Position numbers and translations under genes: made by a program. The notes below the pieces were generated by a model. It did no database searches, had not been told where the DNA came from, and saw nothing but the letters and a program-made list of their open reading frames with translations. A stretch of DNA of 64,000 nt from Desulfomonile tiedjei DSM 6799 (GTDB lineage: Bacteria; Desulfobacterota; Desulfomonilia; Desulfomonilales; Desulfomonilaceae), in contig NC_018025.1 of the NCBI RefSeq assembly GCF_000266945.1, positions 186,001 to 250,000 on the forward strand, written 5' to 3'. Positions 44,460 to 52,970 of the stretch are shown here, in pieces; positions within the stretch are counted from its first letter, which is position 1; each line of letters starts with the position of its first letter.

Positions 44460-45887
44460 TTACGCTATGAAGTTCCTCCACGCGTGAAAGACTAATCCCA
44501 GGCCTCCGCAACCCGCAAGAGTGTACAACATTCCGACCTTAAATCTGAAGATCGACAGGAGAGCCACGATTGCTATTCCAAGGGACGGAAGCTTCACTGT
44601 CGCGAGGACAGGAATGTGCATGTGAGCGCCCAAGAATTGAAGGTCTCTCAACGACCCGAAAAGGATATGCAGCGTGAACCAGACTGCAAGATTGAGAATC
44701 ACCCCCACAACCGCTGCGGTTATTGATGACATTGCTGCGTCGAGCGATTTGTTTCCCCGGAGCGCCTCTATGTAGGGCGCTCCAAGAAATATCCAGAGAA
44801 AACACGGCACAAAAGTAACCCAGACCGTGAGTGCAGATCCGAGCACTCCGGCGAGAACAGGATCGAGTTCGCCGGGATTACGATATGCTCCCAAGAACCC
44901 CACAAATTGAAGAACCAGGATGAGCGGTCCCGGAGTGGTCTCTGCCAGTCCCAGGCCGTCCAACATCTCACCGGGTTTCAGCCAACCATAGGACTCGACG
45001 GCTCGCTGCGCGACATATGCCAGCACGGTATACGCTCCTCCAAAGGTAACAACGGCGGTTTTGCTGAAAAAGAGTCCTTGCTGAAAGTACACACTTTCCG
45101 AGCCGAGGGTTAGAAAAACAAGGATCAACGGACAGAACCACAGTGCAGACCACACAAGGATTACTCCCACACTTCGCAAAAAAGAGGGACGCACATGGTC
45201 TGCAGCCTGGGAATCCAGGAGATTGTCGAGGACGGCCCCCTCGCAGGCATCTTGAACCGGTGATTTGCCTTTGGAATCCAGGAGAAGATCCGGCCTGAAC
45301 CGATGGCCCACGAAACCTACGACCGCAGCCGACAGAACAATCAACGGAAACGGCACATTGTAAAAGAAGATAGCAACAAAGGCCGATGTGGCAATCATGA
45401 TCATAAATCTGTTCTTGAGGGCACGTGTCCCTATTCGGAGGACCGCTTCAAGAACAATAGCCAATACGGCGGGTTTCAGACCGAAGAACAGCCATTGCAC
45501 GATGCTGAGATTCTGATAACCGGCATACAGAATACTCAGCACGAGCATACAGAAAAATCCGGGAAGAACGAAAAGGGTTCCAGCAACTATCCCTCCCGGA
45601 GTCCTGTGCAAGAGCCATCCGATATAAGTTGCCAACTGCTGGGCTTCAGGACCCGGAAGAAGCATGCAATAATTGAGCGCATGAAGGAATCGACTCTCGC
45701 CGATCCATTTCTTCTCTTCCACGAGATATCGGTGCATGACTGCAATCTGACCGGCAGGACCACCGAAGCTGTTCAGTGCGATTTTAACCCAGACCCAAAA
45801 TGCTTCTTTGAAGGTTACCATTCGGATCGGTATCTTTTCACAGACAGACTCGTCATGAGCGCTCGTCGTCTTGTCTCTCGCGTTCAA
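44460..45887 (-). CDS. chrA: chromate transporter ChrA (two-domain type)
   Basis: A 475-residue long-chain CHR transporter with two homologous halves. The first has FGGPAGQIAVMHRYLV (about 41-56) and LLPGPEAQQLATYIG (about 75-89); the second FGGAYTVLAYVAQRAV and ETTPGPLILVLQFVGF. About 10-12 membrane spans. It expels chromate from the cytoplasm. A TTG start with CGGAG upstream is accepted because no ATG nearby has a ribosome site. It is downstream of a rhodanese gene and divergent from chrB. Confidence 0.93.
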   Translation of the reverse strand: MNARDKTTSAHDESVCEKIPIRMVTFKEAFWVWVKIALNSFGGPAGQIAVMHRYLVEEKKWIGESRFLHALNYCMLLPGPEAQQLATYIGWLLHRTPGGIVAGTLFVLPGFFCMLVLSILYAGYQNLSIVQWLFFGLKPAVLAIVLEAVLRIGTRALKNRFMIMIATSAFVAIFFYNVPFPLIVLSAAVVGFVGHRFRPDLLLDSKGKSPVQDACEGAVLDNLLDSQAADHVRPSFLRSVGVILVWSALWFCPLILVFLTLGSESVYFQQGLFFSKTAVVTFGGAYTVLAYVAQRAVESYGWLKPGEMLDGLGLAETTPGPLILVLQFVGFLGAYRNPGELDPVLAGVLGSALTVWVTFVPCFLWIFLGAPYIEALRGNKSLDAAMSSITAAVVGVILNLAVWFTLHILFGSLRDLQFLGAHMHIPVLATVKLPSLGIAIVALLSIFRFKVGMLYTLAGCGGLGLVFHAWRNFIA

Positions 45888-45999
45888 GCAATTTCTCCGA
45901 AAAACTTTAGCATCTAGCCTTTTTCGCAGTTCATGTATGCGGGAACGCCTCTTCCCGCTGATAAATCATTCTGTGTACCTGAACCAGACCCGTTGCTGG

Positions 46000-46320
46000 C
46001 TAATCCTCCGCCGGTCCGCCGAATTCCGCCCATGCCTTAATACCGCCCTGAAGAAACTTGGTATTAAGATTCTTTTGCTGCAATCGATCGGCTATTGACT
46101 GGCTGACCGCTCCACCCTTTACACAGTAAACGACAACTTGTTCATTTTCAGGGATTTCATCGATCCACTCATCTGCTTTTTCCGGATCGAACCAGACAGC
46201 CTCCCCGATTCTCTTGGGAGCCGCGTCGAAATCCGCTTTTCTGCGCACATCAAAGATGATTGGCTTTCGATCGCTATCCATCAAAGCTTTCAACTCTTTC
46301 GGTGTTATTGCATCCGCCAT
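46000..46320 (-). CDS. rhodanese-like single-domain protein
   Basis: A 106-residue rhodanese with the active-site loop CVKGGAVS (Cys at about 69) and FDVRRKADFD. Such proteins transfer sulfane sulfur to thiol acceptors. GAGGAGATTGAAA precedes the ATG at 46320. Upstream of chrA on the same strand with a 112-bp gap; a link to chromate or sulfur stress is inference. Confidence 0.92.
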   Translation of the reverse strand: MADAITPKELKALMDSDRKPIIFDVRRKADFDAAPKRIGEAVWFDPEKADEWIDEIPENEQVVVYCVKGGAVSQSIADRLQQKNLNTKFLQGGIKAWAEFGGPAED

Positions 46321-46373
46321 TTTCAATCTCCTCTGTCGAAGAAGGTGGATTTCTTTGCTGATACTTCTTACTT

Positions 46374-46411
46374 CTTGACAAAAGATACAACTGCATCATA
46401 ATAGTGTCAAG
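46374..46411. promoter_or_regulatory. overlapping divergent promoters of the chromate region
   Basis: CTTGACA (46374-46380) and its complement TGTCAAG (46405-46411) provide -35 boxes on both strands facing each other. Matching -10 candidates are TAATAG (46399-46404, plus) and TGTATC on the minus strand. Symmetric layout between chrB and the rhodanese gene could also bind a regulator such as ChrB. Confidence 0.5.
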
Positions 46412-46431
46412 TGTTTCAGAAAGGTGCGGCA

Positions 46432-47415
46432 ATGAATGACTGCCCAGACGTAAAATGGCTGCTTCTTATCCATCAGATTCCCCCCAAACCAGGCTACCTC
46501 AGGGTGAAAATCTGGAGAAGACTACAGACTCTCGGCGCTGTAGCGATAAAGAACTCTGTGTACGTGATCCCCAGAAATGAACAGACCCTCGAGGATTTTC
46601 AATGGGTCCTAAGAGAAATCGTTCAAGCGGGTGCTGAGGCTTCGATTTGCACTGCCAGCTTTATAGAGGGATTGACCGACGACCAGGTGGAAGGTCTGTT
46701 TCGGGCCGCGCGAGACGTGGATTATGCACAGATTGCCGAGGAAGCGAAGGCGGTTCTCGATACGGCACCTCTCGGCCCGTCCATGACAGACGAAGATCGA
46801 TCCGGCTTGGAAGTCGCCTTGATGCGCCTCAAAAAGAGATTCTCGGTAATCGTCAACCTGGACTTCTTCGAAGCGACCGGTCGCGAAGCTGCATCGACCC
46901 TGTTGGAAAGAATAGAGTTCCGGCTCGCAGAAGCACGGAGTAGCAGAGTGACGGAACCTGAAGAGCTGAATACGTCAGATCTCTCTCAGTTCCACCAACG
47001 TACATGGGTGACGCGCAAAGGGGTATATGTGGATCGCATCGCTTGCGCATGGCTTATCCGTCGGTTCATCGATCCTGAGGCTGCATTCAGGTTTGTTTCC
47101 GAGCGAGGGTATCGTCCGAAAACGGGAGAATTACGTTTCGACATGTTTGAAGGAGAGTTCACCCACGACGGAGATCTCTGCACCTTCGAAGTTCTCATTA
47201 AACGTTTCGCTGTTCACGACAAAGCGCTTGCAGAAATCGGCAAGATCGTCCACGACCTCGATTTGAAAGATGCAAAGTTCAAGCGACCCGAGAATGCCGG
47301 AGTCTTGGCTCTGCTCGACGGAATCGCGGCATCTCGTAAACCTGATGACGAACGGCTGGAGCGGGGCGCAACTTTGTTCGACGATCTTTACGAATACTTT
47401 CGGAGAAGATTTTGA
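46432..47415 (+). CDS. chrB: chromate resistance protein ChrB
   Basis: A 327-residue ChrB homologue. The N-terminal domain (KWLLLIHQIPPKPGYLRVKIWRRL, given here in part) resembles a regulatory DNA-binding fold; the C-terminal half has the conserved WVTRKGVYVDRIACAWLI and LRFDMFEGEFTHDGDLCTFE. ChrB is a chromate-responsive regulator in known systems. ATG at 46432 with AAGGTG upstream. The MFS gene start overlaps its stop by 3 bases, so the two are coupled. Confidence 0.9.
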   Translation: MNDCPDVKWLLLIHQIPPKPGYLRVKIWRRLQTLGAVAIKNSVYVIPRNEQTLEDFQWVLREIVQAGAEASICTASFIEGLTDDQVEGLFRAARDVDYAQIAEEAKAVLDTAPLGPSMTDEDRSGLEVALMRLKKRFSVIVNLDFFEATGREAASTLLERIEFRLAEARSSRVTEPEELNTSDLSQFHQRTWVTRKGVYVDRIACAWLIRRFIDPEAAFRFVSERGYRPKTGELRFDMFEGEFTHDGDLCTFEVLIKRFAVHDKALAEIGKIVHDLDLKDAKFKRPENAGVLALLDGIAASRKPDDERLERGATLFDDLYEYFRRRF

Positions 47416-48770
47416 GGAGCAACATACCAGGCGTTGAAAATCTGGAAATAGTCGCCAAAGGACAGACAAGGACTGTCGGAAATTACATGAACGGACCTGA
47501 TTCAAAAACACTCGTTCCCAATGAGGATACCGACGGAATGTCTCAAGGATTTCTGGGTACCTTCAATGGCCTTTGTGCGGTGGGATTTCTCGCACGTGCG
47601 TCCTACGGCCTGGCACGAACACCGGTATTGGCTCTCTTCGCGGCTTCATTGGGAGCCGGACCTGAGGCCGTGGGTTTCGCTGTGTCCATCTCTACCGTGA
47701 CAGGAATCTTCTTCAAAATGCCCGCGGGAGTCCTGTCGGATGTTATCGGCCGGACACGGACGCTCTTCATGGGGCTGGCGGTGTTCGCAATTGTTCCCTT
47801 CGCGTATCTACTCGTTTCGTCGTACGAGGCACTGGTTGTGGTCCGTTTCTTCCATGGATTCGCCACTGCCATATACGGTCCGGTAGTTATGGCGGTAGTA
47901 GTCAGTGTAGCGGGGGATAAACGAGGGGAAATGCTTTCCTGGTTTTCCTCCGTCACCATTCTCGGAACTCTAGTCGGGGCGCCTCTCGGCGGGTTCCTCT
48001 TATCATGGCTTCCCGGCGCTCAAGAACCCACGTTACGCGACTTTCACATCATTTATGGAGTGGTGGCTGCGATGGGTATGGGGTCTCTTCCGATCGCTTT
48101 ATGGGTTATGCGGGGACGCTGGGACAACCCCGGCAATGGAAATGGTCGGACCCTCTCTGCCGTGTGGACGAAGTTCCGCGGCGGTGTGAAGGAAATCCTC
48201 ATGGACAGAAGGGTCCTTCTGACCAGCAACATGGAAGGAATCCAAAACCTTTCTGTGGGCGCTTTGGAAGCATTCCTTCCAATCTATGCCGTCATGGTAT
48301 GCGGATTCAGCGCTTTCCAGGCTGGGCTCCTCTGGGGTGTGCAGATGGCTGTAACCGTCTTAACCAAGCCTCTCATGGGAAGAATCTCTGACCGACATGG
48401 TCGCCAGAGTTTGCTCTTTTGGGGAATGTTTGTCTGCGCAATTCCTTTCGCTTTGATACCGTGGTTCAATAATTTTGTCGCACTTCTCCTTCTCGCGGCG
48501 ATCTTCGGCTTGGGCGAAGCGGTTGTGACTTCCTCGGCTGCCGCTCTGGTGGCGGATTTCTGCAAAGAAGACCAACTGGGATGTGCCATGGGAACCTTTG
48601 GTACCATCTTCGATGTGGGACATGCCTCCGGCCCATTGCTGGCAGGATTCCTCATCGGCGTAGTCGGTTCCGGAACCGATTATCGCATCCCGTTTGCAGT
48701 GGTGGCCATGTTACTGGTTGTGACAGCTATCGTATTTCGAGCGGGCGTCAAGATTGAGGCATCACGGTAA
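47412..48770 (+). CDS. MFS transporter
   Basis: A 452-residue major facilitator with 12 expected spans. Conserved loop motifs GVLSDVIGRTRTLFMG (loop 2-3) and GRISDRHGRQSL (loop 8-9) are visible. The hydrophilic front (about 1-45) is long. The TTG start at 47412 has CGGAG six bases ahead and overlaps the chrB stop; ATGs at 47487 or 47538 are alternatives. Its coupling to chrB suggests chromate or sulfate-analogue efflux, but substrate is unknown. Confidence 0.88.
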   Translation: MRSNIPGVENLEIVAKGQTRTVGNYMNGPDSKTLVPNEDTDGMSQGFLGTFNGLCAVGFLARASYGLARTPVLALFAASLGAGPEAVGFAVSISTVTGIFFKMPAGVLSDVIGRTRTLFMGLAVFAIVPFAYLLVSSYEALVVVRFFHGFATAIYGPVVMAVVVSVAGDKRGEMLSWFSSVTILGTLVGAPLGGFLLSWLPGAQEPTLRDFHIIYGVVAAMGMGSLPIALWVMRGRWDNPGNGNGRTLSAVWTKFRGGVKEILMDRRVLLTSNMEGIQNLSVGALEAFLPIYAVMVCGFSAFQAGLLWGVQMAVTVLTKPLMGRISDRHGRQSLLFWGMFVCAIPFALIPWFNNFVALLLLAAIFGLGEAVVTSSAAALVADFCKEDQLGCAMGTFGTIFDVGHASGPLLAGFLIGVVGSGTDYRIPFAVVAMLLVVTAIVFRAGVKIEASR

Positions 48771-48792
48771 TTTGTGGTACTCTCCCTTACAT

Positions 48793-49623
48793 TCACACGC
48801 GCCGGACAGTCGAAAGGCTCACGACTGAAGGAGCTGGCTCCTTTTCAAGGCTTCCTTCAGAAAGGAAACGGATAATTCTGTTTCGTATTTTGTAATAGCT
48901 GGGATGTTCGATGACTGTCGTTCGTCCCCTCGGCCTGGGTATGGGCACCTCGATCTGGTCCATGATACGTGCCGAAGGCCCTCTGCTCATGAGGACAATT
49001 CTATCGGAAAGCAGGATCGCTTCATCCACATCGTGAGTCACCATGAAGATGGTCGTTCCGGTCTCTTCCCACATTCTCACGAGCTCTTCCTGAATCACGC
49101 CTCTCGTCAGGGCGTCTATTTGGGCGAAGGGCTCATCTAACAACAAAATGCGCGGCTCCACACAGAATGCCCGTGCAAGCCCCACCCGTTGACGCATGCC
49201 GCCGGACAACTCCGCGGGTCGTTTGGATTCCGAACCGGTGAGCCCCACCATCGCGACGTATCGTTCCACCCAGGCATTCACCTGGTGTCTGGACCAGTCC
49301 GGGTGCGCAGCCTTCACCGCGAGCTTGATATTGCCCCACACCGTAAGCCACGGCATGAGCGCAAAATTCTGAAAAACCACCATGCGGTCCAGTCCGGGCC
49401 CGGTGATTTCTTTCCCGTCCAGGAAGACGTATCCCTTGGAAGCATAGTCTATGCCTGCGATGATGTTAAGGAGCGTCGATTTTCCGCAACCAGAGTGCCC
49501 CAGGACTGCCACGAATTCTCTGTCAAAGACTTCCATAGACAGGTCTGAAAATACGCAATACGGGTCTTTGCTTCCGGCAGTCGTAAAGTAACGGGAAATT
49601 CTATCCACATCGAGTAAAGCCAT
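48793..49623 (-). CDS. ABC transporter ATPase, nitrate/taurine/cyanate type
   Basis: A roughly 276-residue ABC ATPase. Walker A GHSGCGKST (about 43-51), signature LSGGMRQRVGLA (about 146-157), Walker B ILLLDEPFAQ and the H-loop THD. The NitT/TauT subfamily energises uptake of nitrate, sulfonates or cyanate. With cynS as first gene of the cluster, cyanate is the likely substrate. It follows the permease gene by 6 bp. Confidence 0.93.
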   Translation of the reverse strand: MALLDVDRISRYFTTAGSKDPYCVFSDLSMEVFDREFVAVLGHSGCGKSTLLNIIAGIDYASKGYVFLDGKEITGPGLDRMVVFQNFALMPWLTVWGNIKLAVKAAHPDWSRHQVNAWVERYVAMVGLTGSESKRPAELSGGMRQRVGLARAFCVEPRILLLDEPFAQIDALTRGVIQEELVRMWEETGTTIFMVTHDVDEAILLSDRIVLMSRGPSARIMDQIEVPIPRPRGRTTVIEHPSYYKIRNRIIRFLSEGSLEKEPAPSVVSLSTVRRV

Positions 49624-49632
49624 CATCTTCTC

Positions 49633-50406
49633 CTAATCGGCGTAGGCCAATTTCCGTGCCAAACGGTTAAAAAGAACGTCTATGAATACTCCCACCACGC
49701 CGATCACAAGGATGGCAAAGATCACACTGGTTAGAGAAAGATTGTTCCATTCATTCCACACGAAATAACCAAGCCCCAGGGAGCCCAGCAAAGCCTCCGC
49801 GGGAACTATAGCCACCCATGCGCTCCCCATGGAAATCTTCAAACCCGCCACGATAGTCGGTCCTGCGGCAGGCAGAATGACACGAAAGACTTTGCTTACC
49901 GGGTTCATCTGAAGAATGTTTGCGACATTCAGATAGTCCTTTTTTATATTGGATACCCCGAAAGCGGTATTGGCGAGGGTAGGCCAGACACTGGCCATGA
50001 AGACCACGAGCAGCGCGGTCCAATTGCTGTTTTGCACGGAATAGAGCAACAGTGGCATCCAGGCGATCGGCGATATAGCACGCAGCACCTGTATGAACGG
50101 GTTGACCGCTTTGAAAAGGACCTGGTTTAGTCCCAGAATAACACCGAAACCGATAGCCACGATCGATCCCGCTACGAACCCGGCCGTCAATCGAGAAACA
50201 CTATACAATGTCAGCGTACCGATACCTTTGTCATTCGGGCCGTTGTCGTAAAAGGGGTCGGACAGGAATTCATATGCGGTCTTTGCTACCGGTATGGGAC
50301 CCGGCAGATTCTTCAAGCTCATAGCGATAAGTTGCCAACTGCCGAGAAACAGGACGAAGAGAAGTAATGCGAGGATTATCCACGCCCGGCTATTTTTCGT
50401 GTTCAT
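49633..50406 (-). CDS. ABC transporter permease, nitrate/taurine/cyanate type
   Basis: A 257-residue permease with six expected spans and a BPD-type coupling motif AEALLGSLGLGYFVWNE (about 190-206). It belongs with the downstream ATPase gene. A TAATACC family-2 element separates it from the binding-protein gene, so either the operon reads through the element or the element has split it. Confidence 0.92.
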   Translation of the reverse strand: MNTKNSRAWIILALLLFVLFLGSWQLIAMSLKNLPGPIPVAKTAYEFLSDPFYDNGPNDKGIGTLTLYSVSRLTAGFVAGSIVAIGFGVILGLNQVLFKAVNPFIQVLRAISPIAWMPLLLYSVQNSNWTALLVVFMASVWPTLANTAFGVSNIKKDYLNVANILQMNPVSKVFRVILPAAGPTIVAGLKISMGSAWVAIVPAEALLGSLGLGYFVWNEWNNLSLTSVIFAILVIGVVGVFIDVLFNRLARKLAYAD

Positions 50407-50429
50407 AAAGACTCCGATTCTCCATATCT

Positions 50430-50586
50430 CATATCAATGCGTTTTCATATGAGTAATATCGGAAGCCGATCAGTTGTTGGCTCCGGCGGATCTCCTCCGC
50501 TACGGACCGCGCAGTCTGACTTCGCTTCGGAGACCCACCGGAGCCGGCTTCAGCACTGTCACTTCTTTGATAGCGCATTGGTATCA
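50430..50586. repeat. TAATACC family-2 element inside the cyanate operon
   Basis: About 157 bp, opposite orientation to the copy at 54804: begins ATCAATGCGTTTTCATATGAG and ends GCGCATTGGTATCA. Located between permease and binding-protein genes, a rare intra-operon position. Confidence 0.82.
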
Positions 50587-50654
50587 CGTCAAACTTTTGA
50601 AGAAGCAACTCCCTCTCATTACAAAGGAGCTGCAATCCTGTTCAGCACATTGTT

Positions 50655-52046
50655 TTATGTTCTTCGTATGGCAAAACTCTGAAGATATTCCTCCGGTTTG
50701 GAGGGGTCGAACGATTTGCCCATAATCGTGTGGGTCGTGTAGGTTTCTGAAGGTGCCGGGTAACCACCTTCTTTCATCAGATCCCTGCATTCCGATGCGA
50801 GAAACACTTGTTCGGCAATGGTCCGGTAATCGACATCTCCTTTGATGTACCCCCATCTCTTCATCTGAGTCAGAATCCAGACTGCCATTGACTGCCAGGG
50901 GAATGGGTTGAAATCAATTCTGTCGGGCTCGTTATGGTTGTTGCCCAGTCCGTCAGGATAGGCTCCGGTAAGAACCTGTTCCACAACTTCCACCGGTTGA
51001 TTCAGATAGTTTCTGGGAGCAATGGCAACGGCTATATCCTTTCGATTCTCCGGTTTGTGCGCGAACATGGTTGCATCGATGATGGACCTGAACACCGCTT
51101 TGAACGTATTCGGCATCTGGGTCGCGAATTCCTTGGATGCCGCAAACGCACAGCACGGATGGCCGGGCCAGAGTTCCTTTGTGAGCTTAAAAATGAATCC
51201 CGCTCCTTCGAATACAGCCCTTTGGTTGAACGGATCCGGTGAAAGGTAACCGTCGACATTGCCTGCTTTCAGGTTGGCAACCATTTCCGGAGGGGGAACG
51301 ACTCGTATCTTGACCTCTTTGTCCGGATCCACACCACCTTCAGCCAGATAGTAACGGAGCAGCATGTTGTGCATGGAATAATCAAACGGAACGCAGAACG
51401 TGAATCCCTTCATATCCTGCGGGCCCTTTACGTTCTTGTGCTTTATGTGCAGCGTGATTGCCTGACCGTTAACGTTTTCCACGGCAGGCATCAAGAATGG
51501 AGTAGCAGTGGAGCCGGCTCCCAGAGTGAGCGCCAGAGGCATAGGTGAAAGCATGTGGGCGCAATCCACCTCCTTGTTCATGGCCCAATCCCTGATCATT
51601 GCCCATCCGGCAGCTTTCACAACCTTTGTCCCTACCAATCCGTGTTTCTCGTAAAACTTCATGGGATCGCCCATAATGATGGGGGTTCCGCAAGTGATCG
51701 GGATAAAACCAATCTTCAGCTCTTTTTTCTCCAGAGAGCCGGGCGCATCCTTTGCCCACGCTTTCGCAGCATCCAGGGGAAACACACTCGAAATAATCGA
51801 CAGCGCGGCGGACGAACCCACCAGGCCCATAAATCCTCTTCTGGAAAGATCGTCTCCCTGGAATATTGCTCGAACTACCGAGCTTTCCACAGTGCGGTCG
51901 ATGATTTCCTCTTCGGCGACAGGAGTGTCGTTAGTCGCCGGTCCCCCTGAACCGAATCCGGAATGTACGAGGGATGTCTGCGAATCAAAAGGATCGGCCA
52001 ACGCATGCGTGAAGCCTGCGTACTGTTCCTGTTTCTTGTTGTCACC
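50655..52046 (-). CDS. ABC substrate-binding protein, NrtA/cyanate type, Tat-like signal
   Basis: A 463-residue binding protein. A twin-arginine-like signal SRRGFMGLVGSSAALS sits about 69 residues in, after a hydrophilic front, as in some NrtA-type proteins. The mature domain (about 105 onward) has LKIGFIPITCGTPIIMGD and ends with the usual SBP lobes. Cyanate or nitrate is the expected ligand given cynS upstream. ATG at 52046 has GAGG ahead; the longer in-frame start is rejected. Confidence 0.88.
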   Translation of the reverse strand, partial: GDNKKQEQYAGFTHALADPFDSQTSLVHSGFGSGGPATNDTPVAEEEIIDRTVESSVVRAIFQGDDLSRRGFMGLVGSSAALSIISSVFPLDAAKAWAKDAPGSLEKKELKIGFIPITCGTPIIMGDPMKFYEKHGLVGTKVVKAAGWAMIRDWAMNKEVDCAHMLSPMPLALTLGAGSTATPFLMPAVENVNGQAITLHIKHKNVKGPQDMKGFTFCVPFDYSMHNMLLRYYLAEGGVDPDKEVKIRVVPPPEMVANLKAGNVDGYLSPDPFNQRAVFEGAGFIFKLTKELWPGHPCCAFAASKEFATQMPNTFKAVFRSIIDATMFAHKPENRKDIAVAIAPRNYLNQPVEVVEQVLTGAYPDGLGNNHNEPDRIDFNPFPWQSMAVWILTQMKRWGYIKGDVDYRTIAEQVFLASECRDLMKEGGYPAPSETYTTHTIMGKSFDPSKPEEYLQSFAIRRT

Positions 52047-52104
52047 CATATTAGCCTCCTCAACGCCAACGTCGACTTCTTTCAGCGATAACCATTCAAC
52101 AACT

Positions 52105-52548
52105 CTACCATTTTCTATAGGGAAGAAACTTTCCATCGAAGGTGATAACGACTCGATCGCCCTTCGGGTCGGGTTTCTTACTGATGTCCATCTCAAAATC
52201 GATGGCGCTCATGATTCCATCGCCGAACATCTCGTGAATGATTTCCTTGATTGTCGTCCCATACACCTGAGTGATCTCATGAAATCGATAGATAAGCGGA
52301 TCTACCGGGACGTCGGAATCGAGAGATCCTTTTAGCGGGCATTCCGTGAGCGCCTTGGCGACTTCAGGTCCAAGCCCGAGTAGCGCTGTGGCCTTTTCCG
52401 CGGCCTCCGAACTCATCGAATTTTGTCCCAGGAGTGCCGAGGTCACCCACACTTTGTGTGAACCAACTTCCTGAGCTATCTTGTCCCAGGTGAGTCCTTT
52501 TTCTTTTTTCGCTTTTATGATGAGTTCCGTTGCTTCTTGTCGGTCCAT
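52105..52548 (-). CDS. cynS: cyanate hydratase (cyanase)
   Basis: A 147-residue cyanase. The N-terminal half is a helix-turn-helix-like fold; the catalytic C-terminal half has YRFHEITQVYGTTIKEIIHE and MSAIDFEMDI, placing the Arg, Glu and Ser active-site residues. It converts cyanate and bicarbonate to ammonia and carbon dioxide. GAGGAG precedes the ATG. First gene of an operon with a binding protein, permease and ATPase: uptake and use of cyanate as nitrogen source or detoxification. Confidence 0.96.
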   Translation of the reverse strand: MDRQEATELIIKAKKEKGLTWDKIAQEVGSHKVWVTSALLGQNSMSSEAAEKATALLGLGPEVAKALTECPLKGSLDSDVPVDPLIYRFHEITQVYGTTIKEIIHEMFGDGIMSAIDFEMDISKKPDPKGDRVVITFDGKFLPYRKW

Positions 52549-52599
52549 ACGAGTCTCCTCATGATGTAATCGGATGAAATGTTGGAAGTGCATTGATCA

Positions 52600-52930
52600 A
52601 GAATTGTGCCATGCTATGTTGATGTTGCCGGAATGAGGCTTTGAAGCTATTTTGCGGTGATAGGGACGAACGCGGCAGGCACACTGGAACACATTTACCT
52701 ACAAGACTGTATCATTGAAAGAAGTCACATACCAATATGTAGCTTTCTCGTATCCCGCCCTGTTCCGTGTGTCTGCTCTGAATCTGAAGATTCTTCTGTA
52801 CAAGCTTCATCACCGTACATTAGTGAACGAACATTCGGCTGAGAATACGCCATGACTTATTCGGAAGCTCCTTTCTATCTTTTGACTTGTCTTCATCGCG
52901 GACTTATCCTTTGGAAAGGTCACGAGCATA
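52600..52930. other. divergent intergenic region, no gene seen
   Basis: Lies between cynS (minus) and the PAS kinase gene (plus). Both promoters should be here, but I see no clear consensus pair and no coding region. Confidence 0.35.
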
Positions 52931-52970
52931 TACATTATGTAAGCGAGTGGCATTTTCGGAGTCCCCTAAC

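Noticed and set aside
46432-48770. Complete chromate-resistance island as a recent horizontal transfer
   Set aside because: No integrase, direct repeats or clear compositional shift visible; cannot be supported by eye.
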